A stretch of 64,000 bases of DNA from Bradyrhizobium daqingense (GTDB lineage Bacteria > Pseudomonadota > Alphaproteobacteria > Rhizobiales > Xanthobacteraceae), in NCBI RefSeq assembly GCF_021044685.1, contig NZ_CP088014.1:1736001-1800000 (forward strand), given 5' to 3'. The position numbers and the translations under genes were made by a program. Below, piece after piece: positions 1 to 9,088 of this stretch. The stretch's first letter is position 1. Every line of letters begins with the position of its first letter. A model generated the notes under the pieces. It searched no databases. It worked only from the letters and a program-made list of their open reading frames with translations, and was not told the DNA's origin.

Positions 1-133
1 TCAGCCAGTTGCAGACGAACTCCCCGATCCGCGCATCCACCTGTTGCCACAGATTGACGTGATGCGGATAGAGCGTGTTGTCGAGATCGAACACCCAGGT
101 GTCGACGTGAGTGAAGCTGCGGGGAGATTTCAT
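1..133 (-). CDS. HAD-family pyrimidine 5'-nucleotidase, N-terminal fragment
   Basis: Partial gene running off the left edge; 44 residues are visible from an ATG at 133. The fragment carries the HAD motif I sequence FDLDNTLYP, in which the two aspartates would be nucleophile and acid/base. The D-x-D-N-T-L-Y-P form is typical of the SDT1-like pyrimidine 5'-nucleotidase group, which dephosphorylates UMP and CMP in the cytoplasm. The family is seen; the substrate is inferred from motif style only. It is the last gene visible in the leftward rpmH-argB run, separated from the DUF1036 gene by a palindromic repeat. Confidence 0.75.
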   Translation of the reverse strand, partial: MKSPRSFTHVDTWVFDLDNTLYPHHVNLWQQVDARIGEFVCNWL

Positions 134-150
134 ATCGACATTCTCAGCTC

Positions 151-285
151 GTCGTCCCGGGGCGCGCGAAGCGCGAGCCCGGGACCAATAACCCCAGGAA
201 GGAATTTGGCGAAGATTCGGGATGACCAGCTTCGCGCCACAACCACTCCCTGGGGTCATGGGTCCCCGCCTTCGCGGGGACGACA
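151..285. repeat. Palindromic intergenic repeat
   Basis: The left part (GTCGTCCCGGGGCGCG, then GCGCGAGCCCGGGACC) and the right part (GGGTCCCCGCC, then GCGGGGACGAC) form an imperfect long inverted repeat around a spacer. It fills the gap between the HAD gene and the DUF1036 gene. The composition resembles the dispersed non-coding palindromes common between Bradyrhizobium genes. It could fold in RNA and act as a transcript end, but this is inference. Confidence 0.6.
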
Positions 286-326
286 GGGGAGTTTGTAGAC
301 GCTTGCGTGCTGATCATGACCACCCC

Positions 327-1313
327 TCACGGCACCGCAAAGCGCAGCGTCTTGCCGCCGCTCGACATATCCACCGCGCCGAATCCCGTCGCGGCGAAGC
401 CGCGGGCGCCGCAATCGGTCTGCTCGCTGGTCTCGAACTTGGTCTCGCGCGTGCAGAGCTGCTTGTCGCCGCCCCAGTTCAGCGGCCGGTCCTTCAGCTT
501 GACGACGCGGTTGTCGGCATCGACCGCTTCGGCGAAGCTGAAGATCTGTTTGGGCTGGCCTGACACATCAGGGTGCAGGCACGTCTTGGGATCGATGCGA
601 TACCAGCCGCGGCTCGTCACCGACTTGCCGTCGTCGGTCGCGACCGCCGCCATCACCTTGTGCGGCGTGTCGTTGCACCAGGTGAGGCCGCTCGCCGACG
701 GCGTCTGCACCGCGTCGACCATGGTCTTGAAGAAGGTTTGCGACGACACGGTGTCGGACGCGAGGCCACGGCTCTTCAGAAAGGCGGTGAGCGCGGCTTG
801 CGTTTTCGGCCCGTCGACACCGTCGATCGCGCCGACGTCGTAGCCCGCGATCACCAGCAGCCGCTGGATTCCGGCGAGGCGCGCCTGCTCGTCGTCATAT
901 TCGGAATCCTCGGCGAGATAGGCAATGAGGTTGCCGTCCGCGGCTTGCGTCGGCGTCACCTGCGTGAAGGCGGCCTGGACCTGGCCGCTGCGGCACTGCC
1001 GTGCCGCCGCGATGACGAAATTGTCCTGCGCCACGCACAGCATGTCGCGGCCGTTCTGCGGGATCGGGGAGGCGCCATAGACGCCGAGGGCGCGGGCGTT
1101 GAGCAGGATGCGGTCGGCCGTCAGCGTGCCCTGCACCACCACGCGGCAGGTCGCAGGATCGATCCTGAACCAGCCGCGCGTCGCGGTCGCCGCCTTGTCG
1201 TCGATGCCGATCGCGGCCTCGACGACATAGGACATGCGGTTGCAGATCTTGAGATCGGCGATCGCAGGCGCGGAGGAGAAGAAGAACGAGACGGCTGCGG
1301 CGGGCAGCGTCAT
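327..1313 (-). CDS. Exported DUF1036 / peptidoglycan-binding-like protein
   Basis: A 328-residue protein from ATG at 1313. The N-terminus is a hydrophobic signal-like stretch ending in AIA, followed by two related cysteine-containing modules. The first begins DLKICNRMSYVVEAA and the second is around LTWCNDTPHKVMAA; both contain RGWxRIDPxTC, the DUF1036 signature. Between them lies a peptidoglycan_binding_1-like helical segment (RLLVIAGYDVGAIDG, then KTQAALTAFLKSRG). It is probably periplasmic or envelope-associated; the molecular role is unknown. The frame stays open upstream to 1511, but that extension reads through a palindromic repeat, so the start just before the signal peptide is preferred. 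No clear ribosome-binding site decides it. Confidence 0.7.
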   Translation of the reverse strand: MTLPAAAVSFFFSSAPAIADLKICNRMSYVVEAAIGIDDKAATATRGWFRIDPATCRVVVQGTLTADRILLNARALGVYGASPIPQNGRDMLCVAQDNFVIAAARQCRSGQVQAAFTQVTPTQAADGNLIAYLAEDSEYDDEQARLAGIQRLLVIAGYDVGAIDGVDGPKTQAALTAFLKSRGLASDTVSSQTFFKTMVDAVQTPSASGLTWCNDTPHKVMAAVATDDGKSVTSRGWYRIDPKTCLHPDVSGQPKQIFSFAEAVDADNRVVKLKDRPLNWGGDKQLCTRETKFETSEQTDCGARGFAATGFGAVDMSSGGKTLRFAVP

Positions 1314-1360
1314 CAGGAAGCGGGCGAGGGGGGAGCGGCGGGGGCGCTGAACTCTCCGCT

Positions 1361-1482
1361 CGTCATGGCCGGGCTTGACCCGGCCATCCACGTCTGGGCC
1401 GCGAGAAAGATCGTGGATGGCCGGGCCTTCGCCGCGCCGAAGCGGCTTCGGCCGCGCAGGCGGGACAGGCCCGGCCATGACG
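1361..1482. repeat. Palindromic intergenic repeat (CGTCATGGCCGGG type)
   Basis: An inverted repeat with outer arms CGTCATGGCCGGGCTTG and its near-complement GGCCCGGCCATGACG, plus inner arms built on GGCCATCCACG and CGTGGATGGCC. It lies between argB and the DUF1036 gene and its sequence is read by open frames on both strands, which explains spurious N-terminal extensions. It is a typical dispersed repeat of Bradyrhizobium-type genomes. Confidence 0.7.
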
Positions 1483-1507
1483 TTCTTTCGTCGAGGCGCC
1501 CAGCTCA

Positions 1508-2395
1508 TCACTTGTGGATCAGCGTGCCCGTGCCCTGGTTGGTGAAGAGCTCCAGCAGCACCGCGTGCTGCATCTTGCCGTCGATGATGACGACGCCCTC
1601 GACGCCCTGCTCGAGCGCGTAGATGCAGGTCTCGACCTTCGGGATCATGCCGCCGGAAATGGTGCCGTCGGCGATCAGCTTTCGCGCGTCCTTAACGGAC
1701 AATTGCGGGATCAGCTTCTTCGACTTGTCGAGCACGCCGGGCACGTCGGTGAGCAGCAAGAGGCGCTTGGCCTTGAGCGCGCCGGCCACTGCACCGGCAA
1801 AGGTGTCCGCGTTGATGTTCAGCGTCTGGCCCTCTTTGGAGGTCGCGAGCGGCGCCAGCACCGGGATCAGCTCGTAGCCGATCAACTGGTTGAGCAAGGT
1901 GAGGTCGACCTTCTCGGGGTCGCCGACGAAGCCGAGATCGACCGCCTTCTCGATATGCGAATCCGGATCGATGATGGTGCGCGTCGTCTTCGACGCCTTC
2001 ACCATGTTGCCGTCCTTACCCGACAGGCCCACGGCCTTGCCGCCGGCCTCGTTGATGTAGCCGACGATCTGCTTGTTGACGGAGCCGGCCAGCACCATCT
2101 CGACGATCTCGATGGTCGCGGCGTCGGTGATGCGCAGGCCGGCGGCGAATTCCGAGACGATGCCGAGCCGCTTGAGCATGGTCGCGATCTGCGGGCCGCC
2201 GCCGTGCACGACGACGGGATTGATTGCGGTCTGCTCGAGCAGCACGATGTCGCGGGCGAAGTTCTTGGCGGTCTCCTCGTCGCCCATGGCATGGCCGCCA
2301 TACTTGATGACGATGGTTTCCTCGTCATATTGCTGCATGTGCGGCAGCGCTTCGGACAGGATGCGGGCCTGGTCGAGCGGGGAGATGTCGGTCAT
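1508..2395 (-). CDS. argB: Acetylglutamate kinase
   Basis: 295 residues, the usual length of the family. It phosphorylates N-acetyl-L-glutamate with ATP, the second step of arginine biosynthesis in the cytoplasm. The phosphate-binding lysine motif IKYGGHAM lies near residue 30, the glycine-rich HGGGPQI near residue 64, and the C-terminal part carries [10 protein letters not shown] and the GMIPKVETC segment of the amino acid kinase fold. It sits downstream of yidC and engB, the usual alphaproteobacterial position. The gap to the DUF423 gene contains a strong hairpin, so argB may be read partly independently. Confidence 0.97.
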   Translation of the reverse strand: MTDISPLDQARILSEALPHMQQYDEETIVIKYGGHAMGDEETAKNFARDIVLLEQTAINPVVVHGGGPQIATMLKRLGIVSEFAAGLRITDAATIEIVEMVLAGSVNKQIVGYINEAGGKAVGLSGKDGNMVKASKTTRTIIDPDSHIEKAVDLGFVGDPEKVDLTLLNQLIGYELIPVLAPLATSKEGQTLNINADTFAGAVAGALKAKRLLLLTDVPGVLDKSKKLIPQLSVKDARKLIADGTISGGMIPKVETCIYALEQGVEGVVIIDGKMQHAVLLELFTNQGTGTLIHK

Positions 2396-2473
2396 GTCAC
2401 GGTCTCGCTGGCGGGTCGGTCGGTGCGCGTTCTATCCGATCGGCGGGCGTGGCGCAAAGTGTGGTTGGCATGC

Positions 2474-2535
2474 GGTCTCGTGCCCCGGACGCAGCGCACC
2501 GCTGACGCGCTGCGCTGCGTCCGGGGCACGAGACC
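2474..2535. repeat. Perfect long hairpin, palindromic repeat
   Basis: Two 23-base arms, starting GGTCTCGTGCCCCGG and ending CCGGGGCACGAGACC, are exact complements around a 16-base loop region. The right edge touches the stop codon of the DUF423 gene. It belongs to the dispersed GTGCCCCGGACGCAGCG palindromes of Bradyrhizobium. The stem is strong enough to act as a transcript stabiliser or attenuator between the DUF423 gene and argB, though no T-run follows. Confidence 0.75.
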
Positions 2536-2903
2536 TACTTCCTTGCCGCCACCGCCGCCAGCGTCACGGCGATCCAGCCCGCGATCATCACCATGCCGCC
2601 CGTCGGCGCCGCCATCGGAAACAGCGCGTGCCCGGCATATTGCCGCAAGGTGAGGTCGCCCGCGAACAGCAGGGCGCCGACTGCGAGGCCGCACGCGGCC
2701 GCAAGGCCAATTCCGCCGTGCAGAAGGCCGCGCGCAAGCAGCGCGACGGTCGCGAGTATGGCGGTTGCATGAAACAGCAGCATGGCGCTGGCCGATGCCA
2801 GCCGGCTCGCGTCGGCGCCATGTGCGGAGGCCGCCGCCAGCGCGACGCCGGCAGCACCCATCAGGCCGGCGAGCCCGATCAGCAGGCGTTGCATCGCCAT
2901 CAC
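2535..2903 (-). CDS. DUF423 family inner-membrane protein
   Basis: 122 residues with four hydrophobic helices and the DUF423 pattern: an N-terminal [20 protein letters not shown], a central [10 protein letters not shown] and a C-terminal [16 protein letters not shown]. It is an inner-membrane protein of unknown biochemical role. The GTG start at 2903 overlaps the engB stop in a GTGA tetranucleotide, so translation is probably coupled to engB; ATG codons at 2900 and 2894 are alternatives. The gene ends at a strong palindromic hairpin. Confidence 0.85.
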   Translation of the reverse strand: MMAMQRLLIGLAGLMGAAGVALAAASAHGADASRLASASAMLLFHATAILATVALLARGLLHGGIGLAAACGLAVGALLFAGDLTLRQYAGHALFPMAAPTGGMVMIAGWIAVTLAAVAARK

Positions 2904-3553
2904 GAGCCCCGCTCTTCCAGAAGCTTCGCCATCGCGGCGCGCAAGCTCTCCATGCCGGTGGAGCTCCGCGACGAGGTTGCGAGCACGTTCGGGAACGCGG
3001 CGGGATGCTTGGCGAGCGCAGCCTCGGTCTCGGCGATGCGCGCCTGCAGCTCGGCGGCCTTCACCTGATCGGCCTTGGTCAGCACGATCTGATAGCTGAC
3101 GGCGGAGCGGTCGAGCGTCTTGAGGACTTCGAGATCGACCTCCTTGATCCCGTGTCGCGCGTCGATCAGCACATAGACGCGCGCGAGCGAGGCGCGTCCC
3201 AGCAGGAATTTGTGGATCAGCTCGGTCCAGGACGCCACCTGGCTCTTGGGCGCCTTGGCATATCCGTAGCCGGGCATGTCGACGAGGCGCAGGTCACCTT
3301 TGCCGGGGACCTCGAAGAAGATCAGCTCCTGGGTGCGGCCCGGCGTATGCGAGGTGCGGGCCAGCGCGTTGCGCCCCGTGAGCGCGTTGATGAGGCTCGA
3401 CTTGCCGACATTGGAGCGGCCGGCAAAGGCGATCTCCAGCCCCGCCATCGGCGGCAGCGTCGCGATCGACGGCGAGGCCCAGATGAACTGCCAGTCCCTG
3501 GCAAACAGCTTTCGTCCGGCTTCGATCAGCCTCGCATCTTTGTCGTCGGTCAT
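2900..3553 (-). CDS. engB: Ribosome biogenesis GTPase EngB (YsxC/YihA)
   Basis: 217 residues from ATG at 3553. This is a TRAFAC-class GTPase needed for large ribosomal subunit assembly. Visible motifs: G1 GRSNVGKSS at residues 45-53, G3 DMPGYG at 92-97 and G4 TKAD at 159-162. The frame is open upstream to 3916, but that stretch reads a palindromic repeat and the antisense of yidC; the chosen start matches the normal N-terminus of the family. It follows yidC and is coupled to the DUF423 gene by a four-base overlap. Confidence 0.95.
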   Translation of the reverse strand: MTDDKDARLIEAGRKLFARDWQFIWASPSIATLPPMAGLEIAFAGRSNVGKSSLINALTGRNALARTSHTPGRTQELIFFEVPGKGDLRLVDMPGYGYAKAPKSQVASWTELIHKFLLGRASLARVYVLIDARHGIKEVDLEVLKTLDRSAVSYQIVLTKADQVKAAELQARIAETEAALAKHPAAFPNVLATSSRSSTGMESLRAAMAKLLEERGS

Positions 3554-3575
3554 GCGAAGCTCGCTGTTTCCCCGC

Positions 3576-3660
3576 GTCATTGCGAGCGAAGCGAAGCAAT
3601 CCAGAAATGCATCCGCGGAGGGATTCTGGATTGCTTCGTCGCTTGGCTCCTCGCAATGAC
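3576..3660. repeat. Palindromic repeat (GTCATTGCGAGCGAAGCGAAG type)
   Basis: An inverted repeat with outer arms GTCATTGCGAGCGAAG and its complement ending CTCGCAATGAC, and inner arms GCAATCCAGAA and TTCTGGATTGC. A second copy of the same family lies at 57966-58035. It separates yidC from engB within the operon. Confidence 0.8.
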
Positions 3661-3678
3661 GGCCCGTAGTGACGGCGC

Positions 3679-5529
3679 TTACGTCGCCTTCCGCGCGAAC
3701 GTCGCCTTGAGATTGTCGAACAGCTCCACCTTCACGCCGTTGCGGCGCATGATGTAGCTCTGCTGGATCACCGAGAGCAAATTGTTCCAGGCCCAGTAGA
3801 TCACGAGACCCGCCGGGAAGCCGGCCAGCATGAAGGTGAAGATCAGCGGCATCCAGTTGAAGATGAGCTGCTGCGTCGGATCCGGCGGCGTCGGGTTCAG
3901 CTTCATCTGGAACCACATCGTGATGCCCATGATGATCGGCCAGATGCCGAGCGCGAGGTAATGGCCGAACACCGGAATCGTGGTCGGATCGAACGGGAGC
4001 AGCCCGAACAGGTTGAACAGATTGGTCGGGTCCGGCGCCGAGAGGTCCTTGATCCAGCCGTAGAACGGCGCGTGCCGCATCTCGATGGTGACGAAAAGCA
4101 CCTTGTATAGCGCGAAGAATACCGGGATCTGGATCAGCACGGGAAGACAGCCGGCGACCGGGTTGATCTTCTCCTTGCGGTAGATCTCCATCATCTCCTG
4201 CTGCTGCTTCACCTTGTCGTCGGGATAACGCTCCTTCAGCGCCAGCAGCTGCGGCTGGATCGACTTCATCTTCGCCATCGAGGCGTAGGACTTGTTCGCC
4301 AGTGGGAAGAACAGCAGCTTCACGATCACCGTCACCAGCAGGATCGAGATGCCGAAATTGCCGAAGAAGCGGAAGAAGAAGTCGAGGCCGAGGAACATCG
4401 GCTTGGTGAGGAAGTAGAACCAGCCCCAGTCGATCAACAGGTCGAACTGGTTGAGGCCGAGCGCCTTGTTGTAGCCGCCGAGGCCTGCGAGCGGGAAATT
4501 GATGCCGACCACGCCGGCTTCCTTGGCGCCTGCAAACAGCCGCGCGTGCGCCGTCGCGGTGCCGCCGATCGCGACGGTGACAGGATCGAGCAGGTAGTCG
4601 GTCTGGTAGGTATGGACCTTGCCGACCGGGTTCGACGAGAAACGCGCCTGGAGCTGGGCATTGGTGTCCGGCAGCAGCGCGGAAGCCCAGTATTTGTCGG
4701 TGATGCCGAGCCAGCCATTGGTGGCCTTGAAGTTCACCTGCTTGGCTTCGTCGATCTTGCTGTAGGCATATTCTTGCAGCCTGTGTTCACCGAGATAGCC
4801 GATCAGGCCCTCATGCAGGATGTAATAGCCCGAGACATGCGGCGCGCCATGGCGCGAGATCAGCGCGAACGGATAGAGCGTAACGGGCGCGTTGCCGACA
4901 TTGCTCACCTCGTCCTTGACGGTGAAGAGATAATGGTCGTCGACGGCGATGGTGCGGCGGAAGGTCAGGCCGTCGCCATTGTCCCATTTCAGCACCACGG
5001 GCGTCGACGGCGTCAGGCTGCCGCTGCCCTCCTGCTGCCAGACGGTCTGGGCGTCCGGCATCTTCGCCGTCACGCCGGTCGCCGCCACCCAGCCGAACTC
5101 GGCGTAATAGGGCTCCGCCGTGCCCGAGGGCGAATAAAGGACGATCGGCGGCGATTTCGGATCGACCGTCTCGCGGTATTGCACCAGCGCGATGTCGTCG
5201 ATGCGACCGCCCTTCAGCGAGATGCTGCCGACGATCCGCGGCGTCTCGATCTTCACGCGCGGGCTGGCTGCAATCGCAGCGTCGCGGGACACGACCGGCT
5301 GGACCTGGCTCGTTGCCGGCGTTGACGGCTGAGCCGCGCCGGGTTGCGGCGCGCTGCCCGGCGTCGCGGACGCGCTGGGCTGCGGCGTGCTGCCCTTCTG
5401 GAGCTCGGCCTGCGCCTGCTGCTGGGCGCGCTGCTTCTCCATCTGCGGCACATTGTAGAAATACTGCCAGGCGATCAGCACGAGGCCGGACAGAATGATG
5501 GCGAGGATCGTATTGCGGTTGTCGGTCAT
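3679..5529 (-). CDS. yidC: Membrane protein insertase YidC
   Basis: 616 residues from ATG at 5529; a longer frame to 5712 only reads antisense rnpA sequence. The protein inserts and folds inner-membrane proteins with or without SecYEG. The layout is the Gram-negative one: an N-terminal membrane anchor ([18 protein letters not shown]), a Pro/Gln/Ala-rich linker, a large periplasmic P1 domain, and the C-terminal conserved core of five helices from about residue 350 with the loop [20 protein letters not shown] and the segment [17 protein letters not shown]. It lies 16 bases after rnpA. Confidence 0.97.
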   Translation of the reverse strand: MTDNRNTILAIILSGLVLIAWQYFYNVPQMEKQRAQQQAQAELQKGSTPQPSASATPGSAPQPGAAQPSTPATSQVQPVVSRDAAIAASPRVKIETPRIVGSISLKGGRIDDIALVQYRETVDPKSPPIVLYSPSGTAEPYYAEFGWVAATGVTAKMPDAQTVWQQEGSGSLTPSTPVVLKWDNGDGLTFRRTIAVDDHYLFTVKDEVSNVGNAPVTLYPFALISRHGAPHVSGYYILHEGLIGYLGEHRLQEYAYSKIDEAKQVNFKATNGWLGITDKYWASALLPDTNAQLQARFSSNPVGKVHTYQTDYLLDPVTVAIGGTATAHARLFAGAKEAGVVGINFPLAGLGGYNKALGLNQFDLLIDWGWFYFLTKPMFLGLDFFFRFFGNFGISILLVTVIVKLLFFPLANKSYASMAKMKSIQPQLLALKERYPDDKVKQQQEMMEIYRKEKINPVAGCLPVLIQIPVFFALYKVLFVTIEMRHAPFYGWIKDLSAPDPTNLFNLFGLLPFDPTTIPVFGHYLALGIWPIIMGITMWFQMKLNPTPPDPTQQLIFNWMPLIFTFMLAGFPAGLVIYWAWNNLLSVIQQSYIMRRNGVKVELFDNLKATFARKAT

Positions 5530-5545
5530 CGATATTGTCTCGTCA

Positions 5546-5953
5546 TCAATCCGGTTTGCGGCGTGTCGCTGGGCCCGGCTTCTCGCCGCGTCCCGTCGCC
5601 GGTCCCTTGGGCGTATGCCGCGCGGGCTTCGTGAATGCCATGCGCAGATCGTCGAGCATGGTCGCGAAGTCGCGCGAGAGCGCGTCCCTTCGGCCGACCA
5701 GCACGTAATCATGATGGGGTTGCATCGACACCGGATCGAGCCGCTTCACCAGTTCGCGAAGCCGGCGCCGGATACGATTGCGCTCGGGGGCGTTGCCGTT
5801 CTTCTTGGTGACGGTGAAGCCGATTCGGATCGGGCCGGAATCGTCCCGGCCAAGGCTTTTTCGGTCAAGGCTTTGCAGGACGAACGCGGGACTATTCGCC
5901 CGCGCGCCATTGGCAACGGCGAGGAAATCCGCCCGCTGCCTCAGCCGATCCAT
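5546..5953 (-). CDS. rnpA: Ribonuclease P protein component
   Basis: 135 residues. This basic protein partners the RNase P RNA in 5' maturation of tRNA precursors. The family signature is visible as the RNR box APERNRIRRRLRELVKR around residues 55-71 and the preceding RIGFTVTKKNGNA. The C-terminal tail is Pro/Lys/Arg-rich and longer than in enterobacteria, as is usual in rhizobia. It lies 28 bases downstream of rpmH, the near-universal pairing. Confidence 0.96.
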   Translation of the reverse strand: MDRLRQRADFLAVANGARANSPAFVLQSLDRKSLGRDDSGPIRIGFTVTKKNGNAPERNRIRRRLRELVKRLDPVSMQPHHDYVLVGRRDALSRDFATMLDDLRMAFTKPARHTPKGPATGRGEKPGPATRRKPD

Positions 5954-5981
5954 GATGAAATCCCGGAAAAGGGGGTCCGGC

Positions 5982-6116
5982 TCAGGCGCTCAGACGCTTG
6001 CGGCCGCGGGCGCGGCGGGCGGCGAGAACCTTGCGGCCGCCGGCAGTGGCGAGACGGGCACGGAAGCCGTGACGGCGCTTGCGCACCAGTTTGCTGGGTT
6101 GATAAGTCCGCTTCAC
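5982..6116 (-). CDS. rpmH: 50S ribosomal protein L34
   Basis: 44 residues, the standard length, starting [18 protein letters not shown] and ending in the basic ARGRKRLSA. The start is a GTG at 6116; no ATG lies at the expected N-terminus, and the upstream in-frame ATG at 6185 would add 23 residues foreign to L34. A near-consensus promoter sits about 140 bases upstream. It heads the rpmH-rnpA-yidC-engB run. Confidence 0.96.
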   Translation of the reverse strand: MKRTYQPSKLVRKRRHGFRARLATAGGRKVLAARRARGRKRLSA

Positions 6117-6256
6117 GGGTTTTTCTCCGCTGACCGGGCAATTTGCCTGTAGAATTGATGGTAAAGTCCGGAAGATGCGGCCCAAAACGGGCCCTTTTCG
6201 GCCCCAAGAGAGCCGCTCCCGGCGTCACACCGGGTCATCGCGGACAATTCGCGCGG

Positions 6257-6285
6257 CTTATAAGGGAGCGCCTTGTTTTCGTCAA
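6257..6285 (-). promoter_or_regulatory. Housekeeping sigma promoter of the rpmH operon
   Basis: On the minus strand TTGACG, a 17-base spacer and TATAAG form a near-consensus sigma-70 promoter pointing toward rpmH. It would give an approximately 130-base leader. Position and quality suit a strongly expressed ribosomal-protein operon. The remaining gap to the divergent kinase gene at 6465 shows no other clear element. Confidence 0.7.
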
Positions 6286-6464
6286 CGCCGCACAAGCGCT
6301 CGATTTTCGTGAATATCGCTGTTTGCGTGGGGTTTTTAACCCTTGAGGTGGCGACTCGCGCTATCAGCGCCTACATCCCACCTCGGCAGATTAGCGATCC
6401 GTAATTTGACCGCATCCCGGGCGGGTCGCATCTTGCATCCGCCAAGCCAACAGGGGCGAATCTC

Positions 6465-7967
6465 GTGGCAGCCACCGATCGCCAGCCGATCCAGGATACG
6501 GATCAGCCGGACCAGCCGGCGATACGGCCGCGTGGATCGCGCGGGCTTGGGTTGTCCGGCAAGCTGCTGCTGCTCACCATTCCCTTGGTGATGATCGCCG
6601 CGGTGCTGCTCTATGTGCCGGCCATCGCGAATTTCTGGGTCAACCGGCTGAATGATCGCGTAGCGGCGGCCAACACCGCGGCGCTGGTGCTGGATGCGGC
6701 GCCGCTCGGCATGGTCCCCGATTCGCTGTCGCGGCAGATACTGAAGAGCATCAACGCCCGTGCGGTCGCCATCAAGATGGGCCAGCAGCGCCGGCTGCTC
6801 GCCAGCGACAACATTCCGGCCGCGATCGAGCACGACATCGACCTGCGCGATATGACGGCCTGGGAGGCGATCACCGGCTCGTTCCGGATGATGCTGGAGA
6901 CCGGCAACCAGGCCATCCGCATCGTCGGCCCCGGCGTCGGCAATGCCCAGTTCATCGAGATCGTCACCGACGAATTGCCGCTGCGGAAGCAGATGTACCG
7001 CTTCTCCCGCAACCTCGTCGTGGTCGCGCTGATCATCGCGGTGCTGACCGCAGGCCTCGTCTATCTCGCGCTCCATTATCTCTTCGTGCGCCCGATGCGG
7101 CGGCTGACCGCGAGCCTGGTCGGCTTCCACGAGAATCCCGAAAGCTCGGCCGGCATCATCGTGCCGAGCCAGCGCAGCGATGAGATCGGGGTTGCCGAAC
7201 GCGAATTGTCGGACATGCAGCGCGACCTGATGTCGATGCTGAATCAGAAGAGCCGCCTCGCCGCCCTGGGGCTGGCGGTCTCCAAGATCAACCACGATCT
7301 GCGCAATCTGCTCGCCTCGGCCCAGCTTCTGTCGGACCAGCTCGCCAGCGTGCCGGATCCGCGGGTGCAGCGCTTCGCGCCGAAGCTGGTGCGCTCGCTC
7401 GAACGCGCCATCGCCTTCTGCCAGTCGACACTGTCCTACGGCCGCGCCCAGGAGGCCGCGCCGGACCGCCGCATGATCCTGATCGAGCCGGTCGTCCTGG
7501 AGGTGCGCGAGACCGCGGGCCTTGCATCCGACGCCTCGATCGCCTGGGTTGCCGCGATCGAGCGCGGGCTCGCCGTCGATGCCGATCCCGACCAGCTGTT
7601 CCGCGTGCTGCTCAACCTCGTCCGCAACGCCGCCCAGGCCCTGGAAACCCATGCCTCGTCCGGCGATGGCGGCGTGCAGCAGATCCGGATCACCGGAAAA
7701 CGCGAGGGCGCGGTCGCGATCCTCGAGGTCTCCGACACCGGTCCCGGCGTCCCCCAGAAGACCCGGGAGCACCTGTTCGAGGCGTTCCAGACCTCCGGCC
7801 GCCCCGGCGGCAGCGGCCTTGGCCTTGCCATCGCCGCCGAGCTGGTCCGCGCCCATGGCGGCGACATCCACCTCGTCGAAGGCACCATCGGCGCCACCTT
7901 CCGCATCGTCATCCCGGACCGTCCCGTGGAACTGCTCTCCATCCGCAACGAGCGGCAGCGGGCGTAG
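6465..7967 (+). CDS. Membrane-bound sensor histidine kinase
   Basis: 500 residues from a GTG. Two membrane helices (KLLLLTIPLVMIAAVLLY near residue 32, and about 185-205) flank a periplasmic sensor region of some 130 residues. A HAMP-like segment follows (RPMRRLTASLVGF), then a dimerisation helix with the phospho-acceptor histidine in INHDLRN (about residue 277). The ATPase domain has N box LLNLVRNAAQAL, G1 SDTGPGVP and G2 GGSGLGLAIAAEL. No response regulator gene is adjacent, so it is an orphan kinase and the signal is unknown. It is transcribed divergently from rpmH. Confidence 0.88.
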   Translation: MAATDRQPIQDTDQPDQPAIRPRGSRGLGLSGKLLLLTIPLVMIAAVLLYVPAIANFWVNRLNDRVAAANTAALVLDAAPLGMVPDSLSRQILKSINARAVAIKMGQQRRLLASDNIPAAIEHDIDLRDMTAWEAITGSFRMMLETGNQAIRIVGPGVGNAQFIEIVTDELPLRKQMYRFSRNLVVVALIIAVLTAGLVYLALHYLFVRPMRRLTASLVGFHENPESSAGIIVPSQRSDEIGVAERELSDMQRDLMSMLNQKSRLAALGLAVSKINHDLRNLLASAQLLSDQLASVPDPRVQRFAPKLVRSLERAIAFCQSTLSYGRAQEAAPDRRMILIEPVVLEVRETAGLASDASIAWVAAIERGLAVDADPDQLFRVLLNLVRNAAQALETHASSGDGGVQQIRITGKREGAVAILEVSDTGPGVPQKTREHLFEAFQTSGRPGGSGLGLAIAAELVRAHGGDIHLVEGTIGATFRIVIPDRPVELLSIRNERQRA

Positions 7968-8014
7968 TCGGCAGCGGGCGAGTGGGCGGTATTCCTTTCC
8001 AAAAACCCTTCTCC

Positions 8015-8111
8015 GTCATTCCGGGGCGCGCGTAGCGCGAGCCCGGAATCCATAACCACCAGCCGGGATTATGGATTCCGGGCCTGCCCCTTCGGGGCAT
8101 CCCGGAATGAC
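8015..8111. repeat. Palindromic repeat (GTCATTCCGGGGCGCG type)
   Basis: A long inverted repeat: outer arms GTCATTCCGGG and CCCGGAATGAC, inner arms CCCGGAATCCATAA and TTATGGATTCCGGG. It lies between the kinase gene and tRNA-Arg. The fold could end kinase transcription, but there is no T-run. The rest of the 7968-8258 gap shows no gene. Confidence 0.8.
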
Positions 8112-8258
8112 ATCGGAAACCGTCATCTCCCTGCAAAATCTCCCCATCCCGGACCTTGCCAACAGGGGCAAGAGCGGTTAGTCAGAGCGCTCTTTCGCAC
8201 CCCTCCGGCCCCGCCGGCGGCTGCATGCGGGCCCAAGCCCGCGCTGTTTGCGAAAAAC

Positions 8259-8335
8259 GCGCCCGTAGCTCAGCTGGATAGAGCATCAGACTACGAATCT
8301 GAGGGTCGGACGTTCGAATCGTTCCGGGCGCGCCA
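8259..8335 (+). tRNA. tRNA-Arg (anticodon ACG)
   Basis: A 77-base cloverleaf. The acceptor stem GCGCCCG pairs with CGGGCGC, followed by discriminator G and an encoded CCA. The D arm contains AGCTCAGCTGGATAGAGC, the anticodon stem CAGA/TCTG surrounds the loop CTACGAA with anticodon ACG, and the T loop is TTCGAAT. ACG reads the arginine CGN codons after A34-to-inosine editing. It is a single gene with no neighbouring tRNAs in the window. Confidence 0.96.
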
Positions 8336-8383
8336 TTTTACGGCAGGGCACGCGACCACGCCCTTCAAGTGGTGGCGCCCGCA

Positions 8384-8905
8384 TCATGAATGACTCCGGC
8401 GCCCCGCGGCTCGCCAGGGCGTGAGCCGCGGAATCCAGCGCGGGACATTGGCCCGGAAATCCTCGTACTGCGCGCCAAATGTCTCCTTGAGCGTTGGTTC
8501 TTCGAACAACAGGACCCAGACGTGGAAAAACAGCCAGAGCAGCGCGGCATACCAGAGGAGGCGCTGGTCGCCAAATAAAAGTGCCTGACCAGAAATGACA
8601 GCAGTGACCCCGACGTAGATCGGATTTCGCACGTAGCGATAAAGACCCGTGACCACCAGCTTCTGTGTTGGCGCGATCGGGGCTGGCGTTCCCAGCCCCT
8701 GCAGTGCAAATCGCGCAAACGAATCCACGACTCCGGGCACTCCGGCAATGATCAACATAAGTCCGATGGCGCGGGTCAGCTCAAGGTCGAAAAAAGCCGG
8801 CTGGAATTCCCAATGTGTGGTCCACCATGGGATGAACCCCGCCAGCACCAAGGGCGCGACGACGAAGAAGAGGGCAGAGCCCAATACCGCGATCGTTTTC
8901 GGCAT
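8384..8905 (-). CDS. Isoprenylcysteine carboxyl methyltransferase-like membrane protein
   Basis: 173 residues from ATG at 8905, chosen because GGAGGT precedes it by four bases; an upstream in-frame ATG at 8950 lacks such a site. Four to five hydrophobic helices are visible, with the ICMT/PEMT signature GLYRYVRNPIYVG and a C-terminal FEEPTLKETFGAQYEDF. Relatives are SAM-dependent methyltransferases of small lipophilic substrates; the bacterial substrate is unknown. It was probably the last gene of the operon carrying the DUF2892 protein and the sigma factor before an insertion sequence separated it from that promoter. Confidence 0.8.
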   Translation of the reverse strand: MPKTIAVLGSALFFVVAPLVLAGFIPWWTTHWEFQPAFFDLELTRAIGLMLIIAGVPGVVDSFARFALQGLGTPAPIAPTQKLVVTGLYRYVRNPIYVGVTAVISGQALLFGDQRLLWYAALLWLFFHVWVLLFEEPTLKETFGAQYEDFRANVPRWIPRLTPWRAAGRRSHS

Positions 8906-9088
8906 GGCACCTCCTTCCCGTCCTGTCGCGAGGCGCGCCAGCCCCGACATCGAGGCGCCGGCTCACGCACGCAAACAACTATCTCATCGATGAATCCCGA
9001 CGGCCCTGCGAAAGCGTCTCGACTAGGGTCTGTACCTAAATAGCGCCACGTGATTCTCTTGCCTACGTGTTGATTCGGGGGCGAGAGA

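Noticed and set aside
573..2653. Long plus-strand frames opposite argB and the DUF1036 gene
   Set aside because: Arg/His-rich composition and no family features; they are shadows of strongly supported genes.
3554..3916. Upstream extension of the engB frame
   Set aside because: It reads through a palindromic repeat and antisense yidC; the family N-terminus begins at 3553.
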